Below, piece after piece: positions 54,689 to 64,000 of a stretch of DNA of 64,000 nucleotides. Made by a program: the position numbers and the translations under genes. The first letter of the stretch is position 1. Each line of letters opens with the position of its first letter. Source of the DNA: Buddleja alternifolia (Eukaryota > Streptophyta > Magnoliopsida > Lamiales > Scrophulariaceae); the NCBI GenBank assembly GCA_019426215.1, contig CM033397.1:22756480-22820479 (forward strand), given 5' to 3'. Under the pieces are notes generated by a model. The model was not told the origin of the DNA and made no database searches. It saw only the letters and a program-made list of their open reading frames with translations.

Positions 54689-55804
54689 TCACTCTAACTT
54701 TTCAACCCCCATAACGAGGTAAGGAGGTTGCTTTTCTAATTCACACACGATTTCCAACTTCTCCTCACTTGCCGAATCGACATCCATGGATTGCAAAAGG
54801 CATGCCTCTAGCGGGTCATCTACCATGTGTTCCTGAAATGTCTCACCAATCAAATTGTCAAATGCATCGATGCGTAAACATAAATCATTATCATATGGAT
54901 GTTTAAGCACTTTGAATACGTCAAATATAACCTTCTCATCACCCACATGAAGAGTTAGCTTACCATTGGCGACGTCTATGATAGCCTTACCCGTAGCAAG
55001 GAAGGGTCTCCCTAGAATCAACGGTACTTCTACATCCTCTTCCATGTCGAGCACCACGAAATCTACCGGGAAGTAGAATTTGTCCACTTGCACAATTACA
55101 TCTTCAATGATGCCCTTCGGGTGCTTAATTGAACGGTCCGCCAATTGCAATGATATCGATGTAAGCTTGGGCGTCCCAAGACCGAGCTTCTTGAAGATAG
55201 AATAGGGAAGAAGATTGATACTTGCCCCCGAATCGCATAGCACCTTGTCAAAAGTGAGATGACCAATAGTGCATGGTATGGTAAGGTTCCCAAGGTCCTT
55301 GAGCTTGTGAGGCAATTTGTTGAGTAAGATGGCGGAGCACTCCTCGGTTAGACAAACGGTTTCGTTTTCCTCCCATTTTTGCTTGTTGGAGAGAATATCC
55401 TTGAAAAACTTAACATAGTTTGGCATTTGCAAAATAGCATCCACCAAAGGAATATTTATTCTCACCTCACGAAGAATGGATAAAATACGGATGAAACTCG
55501 GATCCATCTCCTTCTTTTTCTTCTTCTGTGCGTTTGGGAAGGGAAGACGGATCTCAATGGGAGGAGGAGGCGTTGGAGTCGACGAACTAGCCCCGAAGGA
55601 AACAGGAGGCAGTGCCTGGGTGCTGTCATCGGCGCCTGGGCGCGGTTGGTTCGGCGCCTGGGCGTGGGTATTGCGGCGCTCGGGCGCCACTGACAGTGGC
55701 AGTTGGTCCTGACTGGGTGTAGACGGCGCTTGAGCGTGGGCTTCCTCGCGCCTAGGCGTGGACGGCAGTGTTGAATCTTTTTCCAACTGCTTCCCACTTC
55801 TCAA
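54689..55804 (-). CDS. Athila gag C-terminus and protease
   Basis: A 371-codon open frame. Residues 1-100 are a Pro/Gln/Ala-rich linker with HAQAP words created by the element's GC motif. The run NAQKKKKKEMDPSFIRILS is followed by the conserved Athila segment INIPLVDAILQMPNYVKFFKDIL. The retropepsin-like protease has DSGAS at 191-195, FVVLDMEEDVEVPLILGRPFLATGKAIIDV and a flap-like region. A stop at 54689 separates it from RT, with a further stop at about 54547. The protease would cut the polyprotein during particle maturation. Confidence 0.9.
   Translation of the reverse strand: MRSGKQLEKDSTLPSTPRREEAHAQAPSTPSQDQLPLSVAPERRNTHAQAPNQPRPGADDSTQALPPVSFGASSSTPTPPPPIEIRLPFPNAQKKKKKEMDPSFIRILSILREVRINIPLVDAILQMPNYVKFFKDILSNKQKWEENETVCLTEECSAILLNKLPHKLKDLGNLTIPCTIGHLTFDKVLCDSGASINLLPYSIFKKLGLGTPKLTSISLQLADRSIKHPKGIIEDVIVQVDKFYFPVDFVVLDMEEDVEVPLILGRPFLATGKAIIDVANGKLTLHVGDEKVIFDVFKVLKHPYDNDLCLRIDAFDNLIGETFQEHMVDDPLEACLLQSMDVDSASEEKLEIVCELEKQPPYLVMGVEKLE
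55615..55760. repeat. GC-word cluster inside Athila gag
   Basis: The words CGGCGCCTGGGCGCGG, CGGCGCCTGGGCGTGG, CGGCGCTCGGGCGCC and GCGCCTAGGCGTGG occur in coding sequence. On minus they read in frame as HAQAP or similar. They match the LTR U3 words and the 42245-42425 cluster. Confidence 0.8.
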
Positions 55805-57094
55805 AGTGATGGCATGGCATTGATCTTTCGGGTTCTTCTCCGTGTCACTTGGTAGAGTTCACGGGGCTCTACCATTTACCGCGGAGGAGATTTGCCCCAT
55901 TTGTGTCCTCATATCTTTTATTTCCATGAACATATCCTTCATCATATTACGGAGTTCATTGATCGACGTGTCCGATTTCCTTATATGATCATTAAGTCGC
56001 TCGTCGATTGTAGGAGGTCGTGCTTGCCCTTGCCCTTGGACATTTGGAATGCCTTGCCTCGGAGGCGGGTTGTTGAAAGGAGTTCGAGGAGCTTGATAAA
56101 TCCTTGGTTGTGCGTTTTATGCGGGGTTGGGCCTTTTTGGAAAATTCTCGGGTATGTGAAAGTCCAACCGTTGTCGATTATGATTCTCAACATAATTGAC
56201 GTCTTCAACCTCCGGTTCCAAAGCCACTACTCCCTCAACCACTTCCTCAACACAAGCAACCTTTTTAGAGGATGAGGCCTCTTCATCGTCGGGATAAAGC
56301 TCATCTTCCCGGGCCAATTGTTCTATTTTGTCTCATACACGTTGACAATCTAACCCAAGGAGATCTCCACCTGCACCCGCATTGAGTCTATTCCGAATAC
56401 GCGACCGAACCCCATCATAAAAATGTAGTACTTGTTCATTCAAACCAAAATTATGATCGGGGCATTTTCGGAGCATGCCCTTATATCTAGCCCAAGTCTC
56501 GGCTAAAGACTCTTTACTTCTTTGCCTAAAACCTTTGATGTTACTCCGGAGCTCATTAATTTTGGAGGGTGGGAAGAATTTGTTTAGAAAGGCATCGACC
56601 AACTCAACCCAAATTGTAATAGATTGCGGAGGTAAGGATTTATACCATGTTGTCGCCCTATCCTTCAATGAGAAATGGAAGACTCTTAGACGAATTGCAT
56701 CAAGATCCCGTGGGTGATATTGAATGGTCACAAGAGCTTCGTCTATGGTTTCCAAATGAGCGTGAGGTGATTCGTGCGGTTCTCCATAGAAAGGATCTCC
56801 TTGCACCATATTAAAGATATGAACCGGAATGTGGTAGTTGGGTGCAAAGAAGTTAGGCACGACCACGGGCCCCGGAATGGTATGGACCCTAGGTGGTACG
56901 CTACCCCGAACCGACGGAAGTTGTGGAGGAGGTGCCCCTTGCATCGCTTATAGAACATCTTGTAACCAGTCCCTATTTTCCGGTAAGTTCATGTCCAAAT
57001 TATTGGCCATTTCTCTTGCTCTCCTATTAGTCCGAAACACTCGTTCAATTTCGGGCTCCAACTCGTATAGAGGCTCGTTTGAGGAACAGATCAT
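55805..57094 (-). pseudogene. Athila gag
   Basis: The likely start is the ATG at 57094 (MICSSNEPLYELEPEIERVFRTNRRAREMANN). A stop follows QDVL near 56950, then MQGAPPPQLPSV. The Retrotrans_gag domain is at 56850-56340: NYHIPVHIFNMVQGDPFYG, LKDRATTWYKSLPPQSITIWVELVDAFLNKFFPPSKINELRSNIKGFRQ, ESLAETWARYKGMLRKCPDHNFGLNEQVLHFYDG. More stops follow near 56333, 56117 and 55858, before TLRSGKQL at the protease frame. The text is typical Athila gag, lightly decayed. Confidence 0.85.
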
Positions 57095-57231
57095 GCACCA
57101 CACAAGAATCTAGCAATTAACACAAGAACGAAATTAGACTAGTACGAAAAATAAAAGGAAACAAGAAAATAAACAACAAACTAGAAATTATGAAAACGTA
57201 AAACGAAAATCAAAAACTAAAAAAAAACAAG
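57095..57231 (-). other. Short Athila leader
   Basis: About 140 bp of A-rich sequence lies between the primer-binding site and gag. Nothing else was recognised. Confidence 0.5.
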
Positions 57232-57249
57232 TCCCCGGCAACGGCGCCA
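57232..57249 (-). other. Primer-binding site of the Athila element
   Basis: On minus, TGGCGCCGTTGCCGGGGA directly abuts the LTR end (AAGTTTT). It is the standard Athila/Tat primer site. Its immediate contact with AGTTTT, together with the 3' LTR edge at 37959, shows that the LTR really ends in TTTT and not CA. Confidence 0.85.
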
Positions 57250-58627
57250 AAAACTTGACACGCTAGAAGCTAACGTGCTTGAATAGCAAGTGCACTAGTC
57301 GCGTGTAGTAATAAATGGACAAAAAGTCCGGGTTGTCGAACCTCAAGGACTTGGATTTTTTAGCTTAAGATTTGCAATTAAGGTAAAGACAATTAAAGTA
57401 AAATAAGAGAAAAATAATTAAGTAACCGAAAGATCAAAGGAGGGAACAAGCTATGAATTAAACCTCACGAATTGGTTAAAAAGACTAAGGCACATGCTAT
57501 AACCGAATCCACTCGTCGATATATATGAGTTACTCTTCGAATTATTAGACTCCTATTGCTTTGGTGAAAACTCCTTAATTAATCATTACCCGATGTCTCG
57601 GCACATAACAATCCTATGATTGATTGACGGTTCTCTAAATATGTCTATCCGAGAATCTAATCAACAACCATGCATTAACGTTCTAGAGTTTCCCCGGATA
57701 AATCCGGCTAACCGCACCCGAAAATCTTTACCTATTTCTAGGAGCAATTCCACATTAGTTTCGGATGATGTGTTGATTCATTTGAACCCTAACCTATCTT
57801 GTCTCGAATGACTAGATTAGGCACAATAGCAAGCATATGGAGATCAAGCATATGATTGTGATAAAAGCACAAAATCAACACACAAAGCAATTAGGAGAAT
57901 TAATACGAAAATTAACTTCACATATATTGATTCATGAATTCGGCCTTCACATGGCCTTAGTTCTACAAGATTAGCTCATATTCAATAGCTCAAGAAGGTC
58001 TAAAACAATCATATACATAGTTATTAACATAAACATGTAAATGAAATACAAAAGAAAACTCCCTAAGTCTTGAATGATGATGAATCCTTGGTTGTAGCTT
58101 CAATCTCTAGCTCAATCCCCCTTCTTCACCTTCAATTGTTGTTGAAATTCTGGCTCAAAAACCCAGAAAATGCTCTCTAATTCCCCCAATTTCGAACCCC
58201 TCTTCCATCTGAAATTGGGCTTTTAAACAATTGAAAAACGGTTACGCCGGCGCCTAGGCGCGGCCTACGTGGCGTACTTTTCTTGGGGAAGAAGTCCAGC
58301 GGCGCCCAGGCGTGGATAGTACGGCACTCGGGCGTGGGAATAACGGCGCCTAGGCGCGGGTAGTGCGGCGCCTAGGCGCGGTCAACAGGGATCAACTTTG
58401 TTATTCTTGATCGGCACCCGAGCGTGGTCAGCTCGGCGCCTGGGCGTGGTCGACAGGCTTCAAAAAGTGTCGTGCACTGTTTTTGCCTTTTTCTTCGTGT
58501 GCTCTCGTTTATCACCTAAAATCACTTAACACCCCAATTAAACGCAATTGTGGCATGATTTAGGCAATAAATAACTCCAACAATATCAGATCATAGGCTT
58601 AAAAACACGTAAAAACGCCTCTTATCA
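57250..58627 (-). repeat. 5' LTR of the Athila element
   Basis: 1,378 bp. U3 (high-coordinate side on minus) carries the GC-word array at about 58245-58455 (CGCCTAGGCGCGG, CGGCGCCCAGGCGTGG and others). Just downstream in transcription is a possible TATA-like TTTAAAAGCCC (about 58213). The related solo LTR at 23269 has a different palindromic word, ACGTTCGAACGT, in the same place. Confidence 0.9.
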
Positions 58628-58677
58628 CTTCTTGACATTCATTGTAGTATTCTTTGACTTTGTCAAGTAATTCATCA
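58628..58677. repeat. 50-bp target duplication of the Athila insertion (right copy)
   Basis: Identical over all 50 bases to 37909-37958 (CTTCTTGACATTC ... AATTCATCA). Both copies encode LLDKVKEYYNECQE of the SIRE gag on minus, so the host sequence is genuinely present twice. Gypsy elements normally make 4-6 bp duplications. Confidence 0.9.
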
Positions 58678-60020
58678 TAAGAAAGAGGAATAGATAATTC
58701 ATTGATTACCTCAGGAGACGCTTCATCATCTCTGGCCATGAGACATATGAGCGCTGAGTCATCCAATGGCTCATCATCATCGCTACTTTCTTCTGATGAT
58801 TTTAAATCTTCAGGTGCGAATGCTGGTTCTGATTCCGCTAGCAAACCTTGTTGATGAAGGTTGCTCCTGAATTGGTTTCTATCCAAGTAATCCTGCCTTG
58901 AGGGCTTGGATATGTTTGGATAAGGGCAATTTACCTGGTAGTGCCCTGGTTTCCTGCAATTGTAATAAAGATTAGTTTTCATCTTTTGTTCATTTGTTAA
59001 CCTTGCAATGTGTGGTTTTGAGACTACTGGCGCTAAGGGATTTTGAGTAGACGCTTGGTATTGAACAGGCGCTTGGGGTGAAGGAATAGAATACTAAGGC
59101 GCTTGAAACTGTTGTTGCACAGGAGAAGGCGCTTGATATGAACTTTGTCCTTGATTATTGAAAACTTTTCTTTTCTTTTCATATCTCAAGAACTTCCTGA
59201 ATCTATTCAGCAAAGCCAACTCCTCTTCCTCATTGATATCTGAATTCTTTCCTTTATTACCCGATTTACCTTTGATTGATACAATAAGCGCTCCAGATTC
59301 AATCACTGGACTACTCACAATATCACTAGCAGAATTCAACTCGAACTCAAATGCTTTTAGCTCTGAAAAGACGTCTTCTGGAGTTAGGAGATCCAGCATA
59401 TTTGATTCTCTCATAGCGGTTGCCTTCATCAAGAATTTACTTGGTAAGCTTCTAAAAATCTTAACCACCATTTCTCGGTTCTGTAAATCCATTCCCAACG
59501 ATGTAAGTTCTGTAACTAGAGCTGTAAATCTTATATCCAATTGCTCTAAAGTTTCATTGGGTAGCATCTTAAATCCGTTAAACTTTTCCTTGGCAATGGA
59601 AAGTTTGTTTTCTTTGATTTGAGCTGAACCACCACAAATTGTAGCCAACTTATCCCATATTTCTTTAGTGGTTTTGCAAGACTTGATCGTGTTAAATAAG
59701 TTGTCATTATCACCAATAGCCGTATATAGAGCGTTACGACCAACGTTGTCCAAATTAGCTCTTCGACGCTCATCTGGAGACCATTCTTGTTTTGGTTTCT
59801 CAATGTAACCATTGGGAGTTTCTTCCGTGGCTCCAGGCGCTCTTGTGATAACTTTGTATATTTTGATTGGCCCATCTGAAATAATATCACACATGTCATC
59901 ATCACATGAACATAGATATGTAAATGCTTTGATTTTCCATGTGTCAGAATTTGATTCCGTCAGTTTGGGAACTTTAGAAAATGCCATATCGAAGATTTGA
60001 AAAGCAACTAGATTTTGCAA
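58678..60020 (-). pseudogene. SIRE gag, N-terminal part
   Basis: The ATG near 60008-60020 region opens MAFSKVPKLTESNSDTWKIKAFTYL. The UBN2 capsid region follows (LDNVGRNALYTAIGDNDNLFNTIKSCKTTKEIWDKLATICGG, NETLEQLDIRFTALVTELTSLG, VKIFRSLPSKFLMKATAMRE). Then come a basic linker and QAP-rich words. A TAG at 59094 is followed by the knuckle region (58980-58940: YYNCRKPGHYQVNCPYP, first Cys replaced by Tyr) and an acidic stretch (SSEESSDDDEPLDDS). The frame is cut at 58677 by the Athila insertion and resumes at 37958. Confidence 0.85.
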
Positions 60021-60074
60021 TAAAAGGATCTAAACAAGAAGTTATGCTTGGAAATTTTAAAATTTCGATTTTAA

Positions 60075-60085
60075 CCGCTCTGATA
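60075..60085 (-). other. Primer-binding site of the SIRE element
   Basis: On minus the text after the 5' LTR is AGTCC then TATCAGAGCGG. TATCAGAGC is the initiator-Met tRNA match used by copia elements, spaced five bases from the LTR. Confidence 0.7.
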
Positions 60086-60090
60086 GGACT

Positions 60091-61780
60091 TGTTGGTCCT
60101 GAGTGGCATACGAAAGGGTCTAGAAGGGGGGATTGAATAGACCCTGAAGTCTTTTTCGACTTCAAAAGATTTCGTACAGAAATTGTTTTTCGACGATTGA
60201 AAAGGTAGACGCTTGAAGAGTCTAACGCTTAACTTAAGCGTTTACTTAAAATATAGGCGCTTTGGTGAAGCGTCTAATGAAGACTATTTTTATAAAGTTA
60301 ACTTAGATTTCAAGAATTGAATACTTTAACCGAGTAGGTTTGAGCGTTTAGTTCTTTGATCAGTGTTAGCACAGCGGAATGATTTTTGGAGTCTTCTCTT
60401 TGAAAGCTTTAGCGTCACAAGAGGTTTCTTAGTTGCTTAGCGTTTAATTGTGTTTTACTTAATCAATTTATGCAATGATATGATAGATAAAAGAATTGAC
60501 TGAAAAGTAAATGACACAATATTTGTAAGGTTCGTTGGGTGGTGTAATCCCAACTACGTCCTTCTTCTCCTCGAACACTTGGAGGCAATCCACTAAAATG
60601 ATTCTCAAAGAATCACACAGACTCTTCTACAAATTAGGGAGAGATGGATGTCGATGACTTGAGCTCCTTGTTCACATAGATTTCTGCTCCAAATCACTTC
60701 AATCCCCTTGCTTCTTTCACCCAGAAATATAGCAAGTATCCCACTTCGACTTCACACAGATCGCGAGGCTTGGATAGGGGTTTTTCTAAAAGGGTTTGTT
60801 TGATTTTGATGAAGTTCAAACAACTGCAATATCTCAGTAGTAGTGTAGTTTCTTCAAAAAGAATGTTTGAGATATTGGGTTGACTGTCTCAGGATTCGAT
60901 GAAAAGCAAAGAGAATATTTTCTTGAGTATTCTGGCTTTTATGAGAGTTTAAGGAATGAGACTTCAATGCAACAACAATTTGGCTTGATAATTGTTCTTG
61001 TTGTATAATTGGCATGTTGTTGAAGTTCTATTTATAGGCATTCTTGGAAAAAGTGTCCGTTTGACACATGTAAGGGCGCGTGTCTCTCACTTCCGCGAGT
61101 GAACAACTTTTGTCCTTTTTCCTGAGAATCTGCTACACAAAAGTTGGTGCTGCAGTCTTTGAATAGTTGACAGTCCAATAGGGTGGCTTCTCCATACGTC
61201 TGAAAGTGCTTATCACATTTAATGCTCTTATCAGCATTTAATGTAATTTGAAATAAATGCCCGTTGGCATTTAATGCTATGAGAATATTTGCATTAAACT
61301 CCTTCCGATCTGACGCTTCAAGAGAATGTTTGTCATTTGATAGACGCTTCATTCATGAGCTGAAAGATCCATTTAATCTGGAGGACTATTTAATGTTTGG
61401 ACGCTTGGAAAAGTCTTCAGACTTCATTTAGAAGTGTAGACGCTTGAGAAGTCTTCAGTCTTCGTTACTTGACACCTCACTCAGAACATGTCAGGCGCTT
61501 AGAGTAAACTTCTTCAAACTTCATTCACTATTGATTTCTTGGACTCTTGAAGTCTTCAGATTTCGCTGTCTTGATAAGCTCGCTCAGAAAGTGTCAACCG
61601 CTTAATCTAACCGACTTTTTGATCTAAGAATCTCAAAAGTAAAAGATAAAATAGAGCCTATACATTTCTAATGTTCAAACGCTTATACAAGTATCTATGA
61701 AATTTAAGCGTACATAACTTTGGGGTCTAACAAAATTCCTAATTGTCATCATCAAAATCTTAACATGAAATTTCCTATCA
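60091..61780 (-). repeat. 5' LTR of the SIRE-like element
   Basis: 1,690 bp, colinear with the 3' LTR at 25378-27060. The minus-strand TATA box TATAAATA is at 61036-61029. The U3 part (61040-61780) contains many GACGCTT/AAGCG words. Confidence 0.9.
61029..61036 (-). promoter_or_regulatory. TATA box of the SIRE 5' LTR
   Basis: CTATAAATAG on minus, conserved in the 3' LTR at 26337-26330. It is downstream of the word-rich U3 and is the best candidate core promoter of the element. Confidence 0.65.
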
Positions 61781-61785
61781 CTAAC

Positions 61786-63252
61786 AATTGAATTTCACCT
61801 TGCAACCTTTTGCTAGTATGTAAGGTGAAATTTGTTTCGACTAATGGCATTTCATGCACTTAGAAAAATCTAAAATATATATGAATATATAACCCCCATT
61901 GCCTAGGGACGATATTATATATTAAATATCATTTTAATTTTTCCTAAGTTCAGTGGGGGACAGGATACCTAGTACCCTTTACCAACTTAATATTTTTCAA
62001 AGTGGGAGAATTTAAATTATTTAATAGGTCTCACATTGCACATTAATCCATTTTATGCTAAGCATACAAACATGGATCAAACATAATTGAAAGCAATCCT
62101 AGAAAGCTAAACAACACATGATTCATGGACCTTAATCCTAGATTGAGCCAAGCCAATGTCTCAATCGCTAATTAAAAAGAAACTGTACTAAAGCTTCCAA
62201 AACTCCTTCTTGTATCTCCATGGCTCGACTTGGATTTCTCCTTTGGGCCTATTCTATTTCTAAGTATTACAATTTTAAATAAGCAACCTATACAAAATTC
62301 TATAGAAAGAAAATAAACATAGGCTCAAAATGGTCTTTACAACCCATCAAAAGGAAATACAAAGATAAAACGAGCCTGAGTTCATGAATCATGCATGTCT
62401 CCTATCACATAGCATGTCCAACATGATATATCACTTAACACACGAAAAACATATATGTTAATTTCTAATTAAATTCCAAATTTAATTATTGTTTTCATAT
62501 TCTAGAGGAAATTAAATTTATTTAATTCTATTAGAAAATCTAATTTAAGAAACTCCAATTAATTTTATATTAAAATCCAATTTTAATAAAAAAATTAACA
62601 TCTAAGCTTATTAAAACTAATTTTATAATAGAAAGTATCCGATTTAATTCAAAGTCCAACTTTAATCAACATTAGATACGATGAAATTAAAATCCCTTCA
62701 TTAAATAAACCGTATTACTTATTTTTGCATTAAAATCCAATTTTACTCAAAAACTAAATATATATATATATATATATATTTAATAAATGATCCGGGTCAC
62801 CCATGGGTCGACTCGGGTAGGGTCAAATCGACCCTTGTGTTTAAAAAAACACAGGTGGGCTCGCCATGCGGCCCAATTGCACGGCAGCCCAGCTACTGAA
62901 CAATTGGGCTCCCACAGCGAGCCTAATTTCAGCGCGATGGACCGCGCTGTGCGGCCCATCTTTCTCGACAGTCCACCTACCGAGAGAAATGGGCTCGCAC
63001 ACCCATCACACGTTGTGCGTGCACAGGCTAGCGATAATCGCAGGCGGCGAACCCACCCCGGCAACGTGTTGACTGCTGAAATTCGTGATTTTATTTTCCA
63101 TCACATAAAACTCAATTTTTATTAATTTCTAATGAAAGAAAAATAAATAAATCCTCAAGAACATTAAAAACGTGAAATCCCCATATCTAATCATGCGTCG
63201 CAAAAAAATGTAAATCATGCATCTAATCACATATTTACGCATAAATTACATA
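61786..63252 (-). other. Leader of the second Angela-like copy (part 2), with conserved hairpins
   Basis: It continues the leader broken at 25377 and aligns with 19725-21190. The GC-rich block at about 62831-62998 repeats the three-hairpin pattern of 20780-20945: TGTGTTT..AAACACA; GGGCTCGC..GCGAGCC with CCCAATTG..CAATTGGG inside; and GCCCAT.TTTCTCG..CGAGAGAAATGGGC. The primer-binding site and the first ~375 bp of the LTR are deleted at the right end. Confidence 0.75.
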
Positions 63253-64000
63253 CTAATGTGATATATTTATATCACATAAGTTATAATCCTGGGCTGAAAA
63301 GCCCATGTTGGACGCCTACTAGCCGCCCCACTCGGTCATGGTGCACCTCTTAGTGCACCAATTTGAGCTCGGTCCAATACTTTATTTAATTAATTAACTC
63401 AATACAATTAATTAATCTAATTAAATAATGGATAGGATATTTAATTAATTTTATTTCTCCGAAAAATAATATATTAATTAAAGTATAAATGCATTAACTC
63501 ATTTCTTCAAATAATTAATTCCATTTAATTAATTTTAAGCATCCAATACTTAAAATATTACCACAAGAAATATACCACACTTTCTTTCGATTTTTCCTTT
63601 TTAAGCATGACTCTTTAGGCTCATCAATATTTGGCAATGGCAGGATTCCATTGAATATGGATTGTACCTAGCTAGTCAAGTGGCCCACATTGTATCCCAA
63701 ATAAGATGAAATGATTGGAACATTTTACCTTTTCTATTGTAAATACCGTGTGAATACAAACTCTTCGTTTTCTTATCCCGGTCAAGTGAGAGTCATGGTT
63801 TAGGTCAAACTCACAAACTCGACTCTATGCTATATTTATAATAAGTCTAGATCAGAGAATGCTTTGGCCAAAGACTATAAGATCTAACTTACTTATAAAT
63901 GCATAGGATAATTTCTCGTTCACTTTCGAGGGAACGAATCCCATCTTAGATATCAGTTAAGACTACTACTTGCCCATTAGGTTGCAGTTCAAGGTCGACC
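63253..64000 (-). repeat. Partial 5' LTR of the second Angela-like copy
   Basis: From 63253 the text matches the first copy's LTR from about 21600 to 22340, at perhaps 85% by eye, and runs off the window. The LTR start and the primer site are missing, so the copy was deleted across its 5' LTR/leader junction. Confidence 0.8.

Larger units (their letters stand above)
37959..58627 (-). mobile_element. Athila-like Ty3/gypsy retrotransposon in SIRE gag
   Basis: LTRs are at 37959-39337 and 57250-58627. Order on minus: 5' LTR, primer site TGGCGCCGTTGCCGGGGA, gag, protease, RT-RNase H, integrase, accessory ORF, polypurine tract, 3' LTR. Without the Tat insert (43554-52666) it is about 11.6 kb, normal for Athila. 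The RT phrase [28 protein letters not shown] is characteristic of Athila. The flanks are a perfect 50-bp duplication (37909-37958 and 58628-58677) instead of the usual 5 bp, and the LTRs end TG...TT. Confidence 0.9.
25378..61780 (-). mobile_element. SIRE-like Ty1/copia retrotransposon with nested insertions
   Basis: LTRs at 25378-27060 and 60091-61780 bound the element, and a perfect 5-bp duplication CTAAC flanks it (25373-25377 and 61781-61785). Order on minus: 5' LTR, primer site, gag, protease, integrase, RT, RNase H, a large extra ORF, polypurine tract, 3' LTR. Subtracting the Athila nest and the CACTA insert leaves about 14 kb, large even for SIRE, because of the ~5-kb extra ORF. Stops and frameshifts in gag and pol show it is now inactive. 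The RT wording ([27 protein letters not shown]) is typical of the SIRE/Maximus lineage. Confidence 0.9.

Overview
The window is plant nuclear DNA made almost entirely of transposable elements. The evidence for a plant, probably a eudicot, is: Ty1/copia proteins of SIRE and Angela type; Ty3/gypsy proteins of Athila and Tat type (the Tat element carries the second RNase H typical of that lineage); a Mutator-like transposase with a SWIM finger; a Tourist MITE with TTA target duplications; a CACTA-type element with a 3-bp duplication; and a short CCCTAAA-like tract. I found no host housekeeping gene, rRNA, tRNA or CRISPR array. The species cannot be named from this sequence.

Layout, left to right. 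1-3480: AT-rich DNA with two MITEs (549-1261 and about 2319-2998). 3481-8339: 3' half of a minus-strand Angela-like copia element; its LTR (3481-6786) is split by a 1.6-kb solo LTR (4343-5965). 8340-9075: 5' end of a LINE with the start of ORF1. 9076-17100: a two- or three-gene DNA-transposon-like block. It holds a decayed mudrA-like transposase on plus, an unknown spliced gene on plus, and an ATHILA-ORF1-like gene on minus. The two outer genes converge, and both have 5'UTR introns of about 490 bp that contain the same PPR-like fragment. 17546-22884: 5' part of another Angela-like element on minus. 22885-25377 and 61786-64000: a second copy of that subfamily, cut by a solo LTR (23269-24544) and by a large nest.

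The nest (25378-61780) has further layers inside the Angela copy. A SIRE-like copia element (minus, target duplication CTAAC) has a very large extra ORF after pol, and that ORF is split by a 1.56-kb CACTA element (31192-32753). An Athila element (37959-58627, minus) sits in the SIRE gag and is flanked by an unusual 50-bp duplication. A Tat element (43554-52661, plus, target duplication AAAGG) sits in the Athila integrase. LTR pairs look progressively more alike from SIRE to Tat, as expected for successive insertions.

Within each retroelement the usual parts are visible: promoter LTR, primer-binding site, gag, protease, reverse transcriptase/RNase H, integrase, extra ORF and polypurine tract. 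Most reading frames carry stops or frameshifts, so these are mainly fossils. The longest open stretches are the SIRE integrase-RT, the Athila RT-RNase H, the Athila protease and the Athila accessory ORF. The features most worth a second look are: the 50-bp duplication; short element-specific GC words that recur in promoters and coding sequence; RNA hairpins conserved between two Angela leaders; the convergent MULE-like gene pair; and arrays of perfect palindromes.
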